Shown piece after piece: positions 47,795 through 58,976 of a stretch of 64,000 bases of DNA. The first letter of the stretch is position 1; the number at the start of each line of letters is the position of its first letter. The DNA lies in assembly GCF_947507565.1 (NCBI RefSeq), contig NC_089191.1, forward strand, positions 1,736,001 through 1,800,000, written 5' to 3'. The DNA is from Oscarella lobularis (taxonomy: Eukaryota; Porifera; Homoscleromorpha; Homosclerophorida; Oscarellidae). Made by a program: the position numbers and the translations under genes. The notes beneath the pieces were generated by a model that did not search any database, had not been told where the DNA came from, and saw nothing but the letters and a program-made list of their open reading frames with translations.

Positions 47795-48005
47795 GCGTCG
47801 TAGAGCGACGGCGAGGAGAGAGCAGAAAGTAGGCTTGCGTCGTAGAGCGACGGCGAGGAAAGCGCAGTAGGTACTCTTGCGTCGTAGCACGACGGCGAGG
47901 TGAGTAGAGGAGGTACTCTTGCGTCGTAGCACGACGGCGAGGCGAGTATAGGAGATGCTCTTGCGTCGTAGAGCGACGGCGAGGCGAGCAAAGGAGAGCG
48001 CAAGT
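47795..48005 (+). repeat. 42-bp tandem array (about 5 copies) inside the LTR element
   Basis: The unit begins GCGTCGTAGAGCGACGGCGA and contains the imperfect palindrome CGTCG-TAG-CGACG. The variable half reads GGCGAGnnnAGGAG. On the minus strand it encodes a repeated SP-S-YDAR peptide, which I regard as a by-product. Confidence 0.8.
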
Positions 48006-48022
48006 GACCCATCCTGTCACCA

Positions 48023-48088
48023 TGTATCGTGAGAGGATGAATGATCTATTAGGCCCCAATTAGCTAGGGTTAGCGCACTACCGTCACA
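48023..48088 (-). repeat. LTR (5' LTR in element orientation)
   Basis: 66 bp, abutting the presumed start codon of the plus-strand giant gene at 48089. Confidence 0.9.
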
Positions 48089-51000
48089 ATGACTAATAAT
48101 TCTTTATCAACTCAAAAACTTCCTCGAATGTGCGAAACGATTCTAAATCATCGAACGTGTTTGAAAGTCAATCTGTTTCGGTTTGACTTGTGGAATACAT
48201 GCCTTGCTCTACTGATTATTTTTGTTCACTTTTCCGAAGCACAAAACTATAACCCAATTAACCGTGACCAAGTATTTATACTTCCAACGCCTGCTCCTAC
48301 GTGTACTCCCTGGACCGATTGGAGCAATTGCAGTGCACCTTGCTACGACGAATCAAGCGTTCGCTCAAGAACACACTATGTTTCTGAAAATCAGATGTGT
48401 GTTCTTAAAGCAGAAGAATTAAGTTGCTTTGTACATTTGAATGCCTGCGAAATCAACGGTATTTGCTACGATTATAACCACCGGCGGTCTTCAACAGGCA
48501 ACCAATCGTGTCAGGTATTCCCTTTACTACTGTTGATGTACTGCTTCGTTCGTTGAGTTTTTTATTTGGATTATAGGAATGCGACGGAACGGTGTCACAC
48601 GACGAATGGGCGGTTCTTTCGGGTGGATCGTGCAACGACAGCCAAGCGTGCACTAGGAACGACCAGTGCGGAGACGGAGTATGCAGTGGAAGTCTGTTTT
48701 CGTGTAAATCCTGTGAGTATTGCAATGGAACTGGGTGCATATTGAAGTCTGGCTATTGTCTGATTGATATGAGTTGTCGGAACAGAGGAGAAAGGCATGA
48801 TGACACGCAACACTCGCAGTGCCAGGTAGATCTACCCCAATATTATCAATAGTGTATACTGAAACTGTTTTTTTCTCTTTTCGTTAAGTCTTGCCAACCA
48901 AATAACAGTACTACGGTGTGGACGCCTCTTACAGGCAACAACTGCAATGACAACGATTCGTGCACGCATTCTGATAAATGTAAAGAAGATGGCTTGTGTG
49001 AGGGGACTCGAATTGAGTGCTCCTTGCCGTGCCAAGGTTGCAATGGGACGAGCACTTGTGACGTAATTAAAGGCTGCTTGTGGGATTCCACTACTTGCGG
49101 CTGCTTTATTAATGGGACTTGCTACTACGACGGAGAAAAAAATCCGCACAATCAGTGTCAATATTGCGACATTTTCTCTACGGCAAGTCATTGGACGAAT
49201 TACTCAAAGGGCTTTCCCTGCGATGACAATAATTCGTGCACGCGCAATGACATATGCAGCAACGGAACGTGCTCGGGCTACAATTTTACACACGAATGCG
49301 CAAATCACACTGTTGACACTAATCCTTGCGTGAGTGGTACACGATGTGATGGATCAGAGTGCCTTCCGGTATACCATGAGGCGAATTATTCATGCTATAC
49401 TAGCAAAGATCAGTGTGACTATCCTGATTTGACTTGCGAAGGAGGTAGAGCAGAGTGTAGACACTGCGAAGGAGGAAACTGCACAACAGTTCATCTTGGA
49501 AACACGCCCAAGAGAACGTCTGGCGTTGATTTATCTATTGCGGCAATTTTCGTGTACAAATCTGATGCTTCAACTCTTCTTTCCCTTAAGATGGCTTCAG
49601 ATGGCAACGAATATTTCATGATAACAAACAACAAAGAAATAAAAATTACATTTATAAATTTCACAGTGCCCTGTGACAACGTAACACTTGACTGGCAGTT
49701 GGCTGCGGCTACTGGAAATGAAACGGTCGTGGCTCCGCAGACAGTTACAACCACGAGTGCCGGTACGGTAGATGTACTGCTAACAAATCAGTCCTTAACA
49801 AACGGAGCCATTTATGTCGTCAATGTGTTAGCAAAAAATGTCAGAAACGATATCTCATTTCTTAATTCTTCTTTAATTCTAGTCGACACGACTCCTCCCC
49901 TCATTGGCATCATTTATGACGGAAATCGTCCTCAACCCAATCAGCATGAGGACATTACTTATCAAATGAACAACCGGTCTATTAGGGCCCACTGGAATAG
50001 CGCTTTAATATACGACAGCGAAAGTGGACTAGAAGAAAAGTACGAGATGGCTGTTGGTACAGCTCCAAACGGAAGCAATACCCACAACTTCACAGAAGTG
50101 CAGGCAGATTCTGGCAACGTCACTGTGTCTTTGCAGCACAATACGACTTATTACGTCACGCTTCGTGTTTATAACCGAGCTGGACTTTTCTCGATAGGAT
50201 CTTCCAACGGCGTCAAGGTCGATATAACGAATCCGGTTACAGGAACATTGGCGATTGTAAAAGATGATAACTACACCCAACTGAACTTTGTTAACAAATC
50301 GCTCACGTCTCGAATTCGGGCTCGTCTGCGCGGCTGCAACGATCCCGAGAGTGGCATAAGTAAAATTCAATGGACGGTATGCGCTGAAAGTGTTACCAAT
50401 GCGTCAGACTCCGCCTGCAATGAGGATGGGTATAAAGAGTATTTGAATTGTTCCTATCCTGAGGACTGCGTTATAATTGTAACTCTTCCTACGGACGAAC
50501 GTCGTATTTTGCACAACGGAAGCTTCTTGTCTGGGTACTCGTACAATTTGAGGTTGATTGTAACCAACGGCGCTCTCAGGAAAAGTTTTATTACCTCAAC
50601 TAAATTCATCACCGATTACAGTCCACCTGAAGCTGGCAAAGTGCTGGATGGACTTTCTAAAGGCAAAGACATTGACTTTCAGAGCGCTAATACGTCTGTT
50701 GATGTTAATTGGAGCGACTTCAAGGATGAAGAAAGCAAACTTGATTACTGCCAAGTGGCGGTTCGTGAATCAAACACAACGCAGGATTCAGCATTCAAAA
50801 ATGTATCCGTGTCGAGAGGAAGCGCAACTATGGCAGGCAACACGACCGTTACCAATCTTACACTGGCCACGGGAAAGAGATACATTGTCAAAATTAGATG
50901 TTTTAACAAAGCGGGGCTTTATACAGACGCTTTTTCCGACGGCGTTTTAGTGGATGCTTTTCCTCCAGGAACGACAAAAATCAATGATACTCGCTTTGAA

Positions 51001-54000
51001 GATGTGCTAAACGTCGACACCGTGGACAGAGACTACCAGGCTAGTCTAACAGGCATTCGCACAAAATGGAAGCGTTTTTCGTCTCTCAGCGAGTTAAATT
51101 TCTGCTACTGGTCTCTCAAAAACCAAAGCAAAGTAGTCGTCTTCGAAAAAGAAATTTTTCCAAATGTCACTTCGTTTTCTTATTCGCTCTTGCTTGTTCA
51201 CAACACAACGTACTACGCTAGTGTACGATGCACTAGCAACGCTGGACTGTCTTCCATCGGAACGTCTGACGGAATTACTCCAGACGATACGCACCCTATT
51301 GCTGGAGTAGTCTACGATCTCTGTGCTGATTCTTGTAGTCTGTTGACTGATATTGACTATTCGTCCAACACTACAGCGCTTGCATTTCGCTGGGACGGAT
51401 TTTCCGATCCTGATAGTGGAATGGAGTTTTACGAGTGGTCTTGGAGTTCTAACCCAGCCTGTTTCAACAACTCGGGGAGACTTGAATCATCCCAAAAAAT
51501 GAACGGGTCCTACTGGGTTCATGTATTGTCATGCATGTTCCTGAATCACAACACGCTCTACCGTGCGACCGTTCTAGGTTACAACGGAGCAGGACTGAAG
51601 GTGAAAAGCGTTTCAGATGGTGTTTTAATTGATACGACTCCACCAAAGAAGGTCTTGGTAAAGGACGGTGAAAGTCCCTTGGCTGACATAGACTATCATT
51701 CTTCTAATAGCGTGATATCATTCACTTGGCCTTTGATTCGCGATGACGAGTCGTATATTGCCATTTTAGAAGTTGGTCTTGGATCCGAACCAGGAGATAG
51801 CAATGTTGTCAATATGACAACAGTTGTGAATGAAACGACGTCTCACACGTTCAGCGACTTGAACCTTCAACAGAATGACGTTTACTATGCTAAGGTTTGT
51901 GCAACAAATACAGCCGGTCTTCAAACATGCGTTCATTCTGACGGCGTCTTGATTGACCTATCTGGTCCTGTGAAAGGCGTCGTCATTCACGGTACCGTGA
52001 AGCCAGGCAACAATTTCCAAAGTGAAAACACAAAGATAGCCGCTCACTGGTATGGATTCAGTGACTTGGAAAGTGCTGTTGATTATTTTGAATGGGCAAT
52101 TGGAACGTCAGCTAACGGAACTGATATCATGAACTACACAGATGTGGGTTCAAACGTCACTTTTAGCACCGACATTCAGCTTGACAATGGCAAAAAATAT
52201 TTTATTTCTGTTCTCTGCTACAACAAAGCTGGTCTTCAAATTGCCGCTTCGTCCAATGGAGTAACGGTCGACGTCACGTCACCCGTAGTACCGCCTGCAG
52301 AGAACGTAATCGTGAACATTGTTGAAGGACGGGCGCTCAACGCGTCGTGGCCCGGCTTCACTGACACAGAGAGTCCTATGTGGTACTACAAGTGGGCTAT
52401 TGGCACGAAGAAGTGTGGTACGCAAGTGCAAAATTACATGAACGTTGGCACAAAGACAAAAGGTTCTTGCATGACAAACTTCGTTTCTGGGCTTAGGTAC
52501 TATGTAGCGGTTGCTGGAAAAAATCGAGCTGGTCTGATCTCTAAGGTTTGTACCGAGGGGACTTTGTATGACGAAATTCCTCCTATTACAGGCACTGTTC
52601 GTGACGGCAACGGAAACGGCGATCTTGCTTTTCAATCTACACTATCACATCTTTCAGCCAATTGGGACATGTTTACTGATGATCACAGCAAGCTCAAGGA
52701 GTGCCACATTGGAATTGGCACCACAAACTCGACTGACGATTTTTATTCATATGAGATGGTCTCGATAAATGCTACATCTCACGTTTTTTCTTCTTTGACG
52801 ATGACGTCTGGTGCGAAGTACTTTGTCCTTGTTCGGTGTGCAAATGAACTCGGTCTCGTTTCAGTTCAGTCGTCTAATGGTATAGTCATCGATGCAACTC
52901 CACCCGCAGATGGAACCGTTACTACTCCAAGGTATCAGTACTCTCTTGAAGTCATAGTAGCGCGGTGGAACAATTTCACTGATCCAGAAAGTGGCATAGA
53001 CAGTTATTGGTGGTCGATTAGCCGTACAGCTCCTTTGCCAAAGCAAGAAATTCAGCCGTTTTTTGACGTGAAGCTCGACACGGCTGCTACTGCAGAAAAT
53101 CTAACTCTTCAAACGAATGGGATGTACTTCGTCTACGTAAAGGCATTCAATAAAGCTCATCTGTACTCGGTGAAGTCGTCGAGTGGACTCATGATCGATG
53201 TTTCTCCTCCTAGTGGAGGTTATGTGCTTGACGGAATGAGCCAAATCGATATTGACTGGAAATACGAGATGACTGGAATAGGAGCTCATTGGTACAATTT
53301 TACTGATACTCAAAGTCGCATTGAGTCATACAGATGGTCCGTAGGCACTGATAAGGATGGGTGCCAGGTGCTTCCGTTTACCAGTGTAGCTCTACGTACG
53401 TCAGCTTTTTGCCAGAACTGCTCTTTCACTGCTAACGTCAAATACTTAGTTACTGTCGAGGCATCTAACGGCGCCGGACTTAAAAGCACTGCTACCTCTG
53501 ATGGCTTTAGAATAGATCTGACCAGACCAAAAGCAGGCTTTATAACGGGACTCAAATGGTCTACAAATAATCTGCTAACGGTGAATTGGACTGGAGGATA
53601 CGATCATCAAAGCGGACCTCCGCAGTGTCAGCTATTCCTCACTGCTCCTAAGCAGTGGGCTATTCAGTTAAGCCTTCAAAGTGCTGTTAGGCAAACGATA
53701 AACGTGAGCACCAACGGATATTCGTACTCTAAAAATGTTGAAGTTTATGCAAATTGCACGAACAGAGCTTCATTGACGTCGACGTCACCCTTTGTAAGCA
53801 TAGATGGAACGCCGCCAGCCGCTGGAATGATTGAGCTATTGCATTACGACAACACTTCTTTCACTGTACAATTCAGTGAGTTTCGCGATCCGGAGTCTAT
53901 TGTTGACTCAATTGAGTTACGTCAAGGCGGAAATCGGTCAAGTGACTCTACTGTGCTCTCACCGTATGAAGGATTTGTGTACACACATTCGGTGCACAGC

Positions 54001-56037
54001 GGATCTCTTTACGGGACAACTCAAATCGTTTCTGCTAGAGCTCTTAGCACGGCAGGTCTTGTTTCTAACTGGATTGAAAAAGCATTTCACTTGCCGGCTC
54101 CTACAGAGAGTCTTAGTCCATCTGACTGCTGCAATATAGAAATGACATATACAGTTGCGGTGATAAAGATTTCCTGGCATTGGCGGAACGGTCTCAATAA
54201 CGAATCATATGCTCTTGGCTACCAATACTACTTCAGCATAGGCACCGTCCCCGGAGGCAATCAGATACTTAACTATACTTCTACTGGCTCAGCAAGAAAC
54301 GCCGTCTGCACGTCCTGCCTATTGCTTCAAGGCGAACGCTACTACGTCAGTCTTCGCTCTTCGCTGGATTCATTCATTACTTATACTAATCATCAGTCTG
54401 AGGGCTTTTTGATTGACCTGACGCCGCCTATAGCTGGAGACGTTCTTGATGGATTGACTGCTGACAGAAGTTATTACACAGTGAACGAATCTTTTAGCGC
54501 CAAGTGGAAGGGCTTCACTGATCCCGACAGTCCAGTAGAATCGTGCAAAATTTGCGTTATCGAGTCATCTTCTAGCAACGTCATCTGGAGTGAAGAGAAA
54601 AGCTCAAACGGCACAGGAGCAATTACTATACAACTAACAACGTGGATTCACAGCTACCTGTATAAGACAAAAGTGTCGTGCAGGAACGAGATTGGCCTGG
54701 TAGCAGAGGCGCTCTCTGACGGATTTGTTGTAGATGAAACACCACCTAACGGTGGCGTGGTTAGTCTGATCCTTGGTACCACATCTAATGAACTTGTCAA
54801 CGTTTCGGGGCTATGGTCAGACTTTGTTGACAACGAAAGTGGCATTTCCACCTACGAGTGGATGATTGTGAAGTCAGGAGCGCATCCCAATGGATCTATG
54901 AATGCCGCTGGAAAAGACACATCTTTTTCTGCCCTAGTCAATTTGACGACCGCCACCAAATACGAACTCCTCATAAATGCAACAAACTCTGTAGGATTGG
55001 AGACTCTTAAAAGGTCCGTCGAAGTCGTTTACGACGCAACGGCGCCAAAGGGATCGTACGTGCAAGATGGGGCTGGTGCATCAGACCTCGACTACCAGTT
55101 CTCGACGGTAGGAATTTCAGCGACATGGGGGAAAATGACTGACGAAGAAACCGGAATTGATGACTGTGCATGGTACGTCGGAACCAGACCGGGCGGCGCC
55201 GAATTGCTTTCTCCTGAATCGATTGGCCTGAGAATGAACGCGAGTTGCCTGCACTGCGTTCTGACACCGGGAATGACGTACTACACGTCAGTGATGTGCT
55301 ACAATGCAGCTGGACTTCAAACGATTGCCTCTTCCAATGGAATCCTTGTCGATCCCACCAGGCCAATTCCCGGTCGAGTTTACGACGGAAAAGGCAAGCG
55401 TGATAGAAATTTTCAAGGCGACTCTTCTTACATAGACTGCAGCTGGGACGACTTCAGTGATCCTGATAGCGGCATTGTTGCCTACAGGTCCTGCTTGGGA
55501 ACAACTAAAACCGTGTGCAATGTCAAGGAAAAAAGCGAAGTAACCAACTCTACCGAATGGCGTTTCGTCGGAGTGAAACTCCAGCACACATGGACCTACT
55601 ATTGCTTAGTAACAGGAATCAATGCGGCAGGACTATCGTATACTTCCACGTCTGACGGGGTCACCGTGGACATGACGTCACCGAAAGGAGGAACAGTTAT
55701 TGACGGTAAAGAAGTCGACATTGACTGTCAATACTCTAACGAAGTCGTCGCGGCAACATGGTTCGATTTCTACGATAGCGAGTCGGGGATTGTCGACTAT
55801 GAATGGAGCATTGGAACGACGCATGGACAAGGCGACATTCAAGGATTCGTTTCGGTTGGATTGAATTTGACAGCTTCAAATCCAAACGCCACGTTGCCTG
55901 TGGACACCATGATTTTCGTCACCGTTCGCGCTTACAATGAAGCCGGCAGAAGAACGGCCGTTTCGTCCGACGGAGTTCTGTTAAGCGATCCTCAAAATGG
56001 CTCGTCCGAAAGATGTGTTTCTCTCTTTGTTCCGTAA
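48089..56037 (+). CDS. Large secreted TSP1-like / Cys-rich protein with about 19 FN3-like repeats, 2,607 aa
   Basis: Exons 48089-48514, 48577-48825, 48889-56037; all phase 0, total 7,824 nt. A hydrophobic segment (LALLIIFVHFSEA) at residues 37-50 is the likely signal peptide. An internal ATG at 48131 would give a more usual signal length, so the true start is uncertain. A TSP1-like stretch (WTDWSNCSAPC) follows, then Cys-rich disintegrin-like repeats (CNDNDSCT..D.C.DG.C.G) to about 49490. About 19 repeats of the same D.TPP..G...DG / D.ESGI / N.AGL...SDG family as in the minus-strand giant gene follow. It ends at a stop without a transmembrane helix, so I infer a secreted protein. It is transcribed away from the giant LLTP gene. 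The LTR element lies directly upstream of the first codon. Confidence 0.85.
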
Positions 56038-57014
56038 TTTTGTCATAGATGAGTTCGATAGTTGTAAGGTTGTTGTGTCCATGGGATAGATTCAGGTGTA
56101 CGCATAGATTAGAGAGTTACGTTAGAGACTTACTTGTCATGGATGTTTTGAGTTTGTGATAGTTGTAAGGCATGTTCCTTCAGGCTTACGCATTCAGCTA
56201 GAAAGTTACTTGATGTCATTGACATTAGTTTAGCGATATTGATTACCGTCATAAAATGTCTTAAGTAACCAATGTGAATCATGGTCAAACACACGCCGAC
56301 ATTGGACACTGCTTAAGCTGACCCTATGCACATATAAAATCAGATCATCACATAGACATTTCGGTGAAAAAAAAACAATACAAATATAAATATATTTACG
56401 TCACACTTGCTAAGGTGAAAATTGGGACTCACGCGAAAAATTTCGATTACCCGCGCGACGTAACTGATTAGTTTTGCGCGGTTTTGATTTTTTTTTACGC
56501 GAAAGCAAGATGGCGGAAGAACGATGGAAAAAGACATCGAAAGGGGCCCCCGCACGCACGCGCGTGCGTCTACGTCTTTCTCTCAGACTAACCGTCATTG
56601 GTGTAAGAGAAAAGACGCAGCATTCGTCGAAAAAGCTCATCGCGCCGACCAAAAGGCGCTTTTTGGCACATCACAGAACTTTTCTACGCATTTTAATTGA
56701 ATAGGCGGGTAAAAAACACCGTCGCGCAGCAGCGTTATCGTATAAAAGGTCCAATTCTTACGCGGTTTCGTTCTAGAAGATCGTGGAATGACGCTATATC
56801 CGGGTCACGCGTCGTCGAAGTAAACCTTTTGACTGCGAGTGCAGCAACGATTGGGCTTTTGTGGAATGTCGTTCAAAGTACCTTTTCGGACCTTTTCTCG
56901 AGCTAGGAAAAAGTGAGGCTCCCTAGTCTCACGAGCAGTTCTTCGCCAGCCAAATGTAAGGTGGAATGTAAGGTAAGGTTCGCAGACGAGAGTTTATTAT
57001 TCTATTTCTAGATA
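56038..57014. other. Intergenic region between repeat gene and CARD duplicate
   Basis: AT-rich for 350 bp, then a CpG-rich patch (about 56440-56830) that looks like a promoter. It holds the candidate exon described separately. No RNA gene was seen. Confidence 0.45.
56510..56602 (+). CDS. Candidate orphan first exon (31 codons) at a YY1-like start
   Basis: The ATG sits inside AAGATGGCGG, the YY1-type motif often found at translation starts. The frame is basic (MAEERWKKTSKG...) and ends at a full-consensus donor GGT|GTAAGAG in phase 0. No in-frame downstream exon could be identified before the CARD duplicate at 57296. It could be a leader exon, a remnant, or chance. Confidence 0.25.
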
Positions 57015-57295
57015 TCATAAAGGCATCCTCAAAATTTATCAGTCTTAGTAGCGTTGGTCCATTATAAATGTCTGCGGCTTTTCTCATTTATTTAAACATG
57101 TGATTGATTAGCCACGCAAAAAATGCCTAACTAATTGTGTTATTTGAAACACTTATAGACGTGACCTACTTCGACTTCATTTTGGAAAATCTTTGCGATA
57201 ACACCTCGAAAATCATCGCACGTGTATTAAATCGTCGCACGTGTTTTCTCACGTGATGCTCGGTAAACATTACATACTGCGCATTCTCGGACGAC
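57015..57295 (+). promoter_or_regulatory. Duplicated promoter of the CARD paralog with three E-boxes
   Basis: Aligns with 9976-10245. CACGTG occurs at 57219-57224, 57238-57243 and 57250-57255. Relative to the other copy, the segment around TCGCACGTGT has been doubled, adding one E-box. The bases immediately before the ATG (CTGCGCATTCTCGGACGAC) are the same in both copies. Confidence 0.55.
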
Positions 57296-58904
57296 ATGGC
57301 CGATCCTAGGTGGACTCATCTCGTTCGAGTTACAGAGAAAATTGTTCCTCTTCTCGTCAATGCTCTTGATGGAGGAGCTCTTCTCGATAGTCTTGTCTCA
57401 CGCGGATGCATTTCTCAAGCCCAGTACGATCAAAGTCGGCGAAACTCTAAGGATCTTCAAACATCGCCGGAAGATGTGGCTCGCGACTTGCTCACGGTGT
57501 TGAGGTCGAGTTCGCCTTGTCACTTTGATTCATTTTTGGCTGTTCTACAACTGGACGAAAGCCGAAAGGCTTTACTTCACTGCGTCGCTTCTGCTACAGA
57601 CGTAGCTCATGAATCAGAGAGACTTCCTTGCGAATATACTTCAGATGAGATCTCAGTTGCCCGAAAGCGTGCCCTTGGTAATGTGAATGAAGTACCTTCT
57701 GATTCTCCTTCGAAAAGTTCCAGAACTGAAATCTTAGTCGCAGCTCAAGCTCGCGAATCAGACAAGGTGCCTGACGAAAATACTTCGGAGAAAATGTCAA
57801 TTTCCCGGAAGCGTTCTCCTGCTACCGTAGAAGAAGGCCGTGCTGATCCTCCTTCTAAATACCCCAGAACGGATTTTCCAGACTTTGCATTTATTTATGT
57901 CCATGAGGAGCTCAAAGACGTCTGGGAACCAAATCGCGCGGCTTTTGTCCATATGGTTACAACTTACTGTACTGCAGTCGTCTCAGCTGAGAAGAAAATT
58001 AACGTTAGCTGTGAGTACGTACCAGAAATGACAATCGTTCAGAAAAGGAACAGAGCGTCGAAATGCTTTATAGACAGAGATAAGTGCTTGCTGCGAATTT
58101 GCCTTCCAGAAACAACGCCGGAAATCTTCGAAGAGTATCAGCGAAAGCTTCTTCGAAGAATGACCTGTGAATTGAATATTGCTGAGGAAAGTATTGAAAT
58201 CAGTCCCGGAAGTTGTTATCTAACTTTTACTCTTACTGGAAAAAGATTCATTACCTTTGTTTGCGGCTTGCACGCTTCTAGAAGTTTTGCTCATCTGGTA
58301 GTCCTTGATTCTCTAGGAGAAATTCAATTCGGATCTTTTTCACCTGTCAAGATTGCCTCTTTTCTTCGCTTTGGGCGACCCAAATCGGTGTCCGAGGTTC
58401 TATTTCTTTTTAGAAAAGTACGATTGACTCAAGGTTTAGAGGATGTGACCCACTCCTAAGTAATTAAACCTTTTACGTGCAGAAATGCAATTAATTTTGC
58501 TCTTCAAAGACGCATCTTTGTGCTCTTGTTGATGACGTTGACCAGTGTTTGACTAATGTTCATACAAAACTAAGCGAAACTGCCAGAATAAGTAGTCTTT
58601 CAACCAATTGGAAACCTACTTAATTATTCTTGTCATTTATTTATGAAGTCAATGAAACTGAGCAATGCTACACTCCTAAAGTCAACTCCTTAGCAAGCGG
58701 AGGTATGCAGTTAAAATTGCAGGTATGCTCTGATAAGAGCTTCAAAGAAATTCTTGTGATAAATTTTTAATTTAGATTTATGATTTGAAAATCAAGCGTT
58801 CGACAGTAAGAGGGGTTCTTGATCATATTAATGAAGCCCAAAAGGTAAATAATGCTCTTTTAATTATAAGTACCTCAAAACAGGCTTTTTATGATACAAG
58901 ATGA
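57296..58904 (+). CDS. CARD / coiled-coil protein, Kelch-less paralog, about 468 aa
   Basis: Exons 57296-58417, 58510-58591, 58649-58722, 58776-58844 match exons 1-4 of the minus-strand CARD-Kelch gene, with the same phases and similar introns. Reading on past 58844, either through or splicing at AAAACAG|GCT, reaches the same TGA at 58902-58904. The CARD (residues 1-90) and the unassigned domain (about 195-370) are well conserved. The linker carries an extra tandem copy of a segment of about 46 aa (RKRA..VNE..SD.PSK..RTE and RKRSPATVEE..ADPPSK..RTD) that is single in the paralog. The Kelch blades are absent. It may act as a competitor or adaptor lacking the Kelch arm (inference), or be a decaying duplicate; exons 1-4 show no stops. 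Confidence 0.75.
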
Positions 58905-58911
58905 GAAAACG

Positions 58912-58976
58912 GGTGAGGTTTCTTTTGAGGGTTCAGGGACGCTAGAACCACGACATTTTTTCTCACAGCCGTCGAT
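58912..58976 (+). repeat. 65-bp conserved stem-loop block, right copy
   Basis: About 80% identical to 228-292 read on the minus strand. It lies 68 bp after exon 4 of the CARD paralog. In the left copy the equivalent block is about 8 kb downstream of exon 4, as if the interval had been deleted here. Confidence 0.6.

Larger units (their letters stand above)
47001..48088 (-). mobile_element. Miniature LTR retrotransposon (TRIM-like), 1,088 bp
   Basis: Two identical-looking 66-bp direct repeats (47001-47066 and 48023-48088), each starting TG and ending CA, are flanked by a 5-bp duplication, ATGAC. Reading the minus strand, the first bases after the 5' LTR are TGGTGACAGGATGGGTCAC, a primer-binding-site form (TGG pairs with the tRNA 3' CCA). 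A polypurine tract AAGAAGGGGGGA directly precedes the 3' LTR. No gag or pol is recognisable. The interior holds low-complexity repeats and a 290-codon Ser/Pro-rich open frame (48012-47140) that probably results from the repeats. The LTRs are shorter than those of most described TRIMs. Confidence 0.88.

Noticed and set aside
47140-48012. 290-codon Ser/Pro-rich frame on the minus strand
   Set aside because: It is produced by 42-bp and 9-bp tandem repeats (multiples of three) inside the LTR element; no gag-like motif was found.
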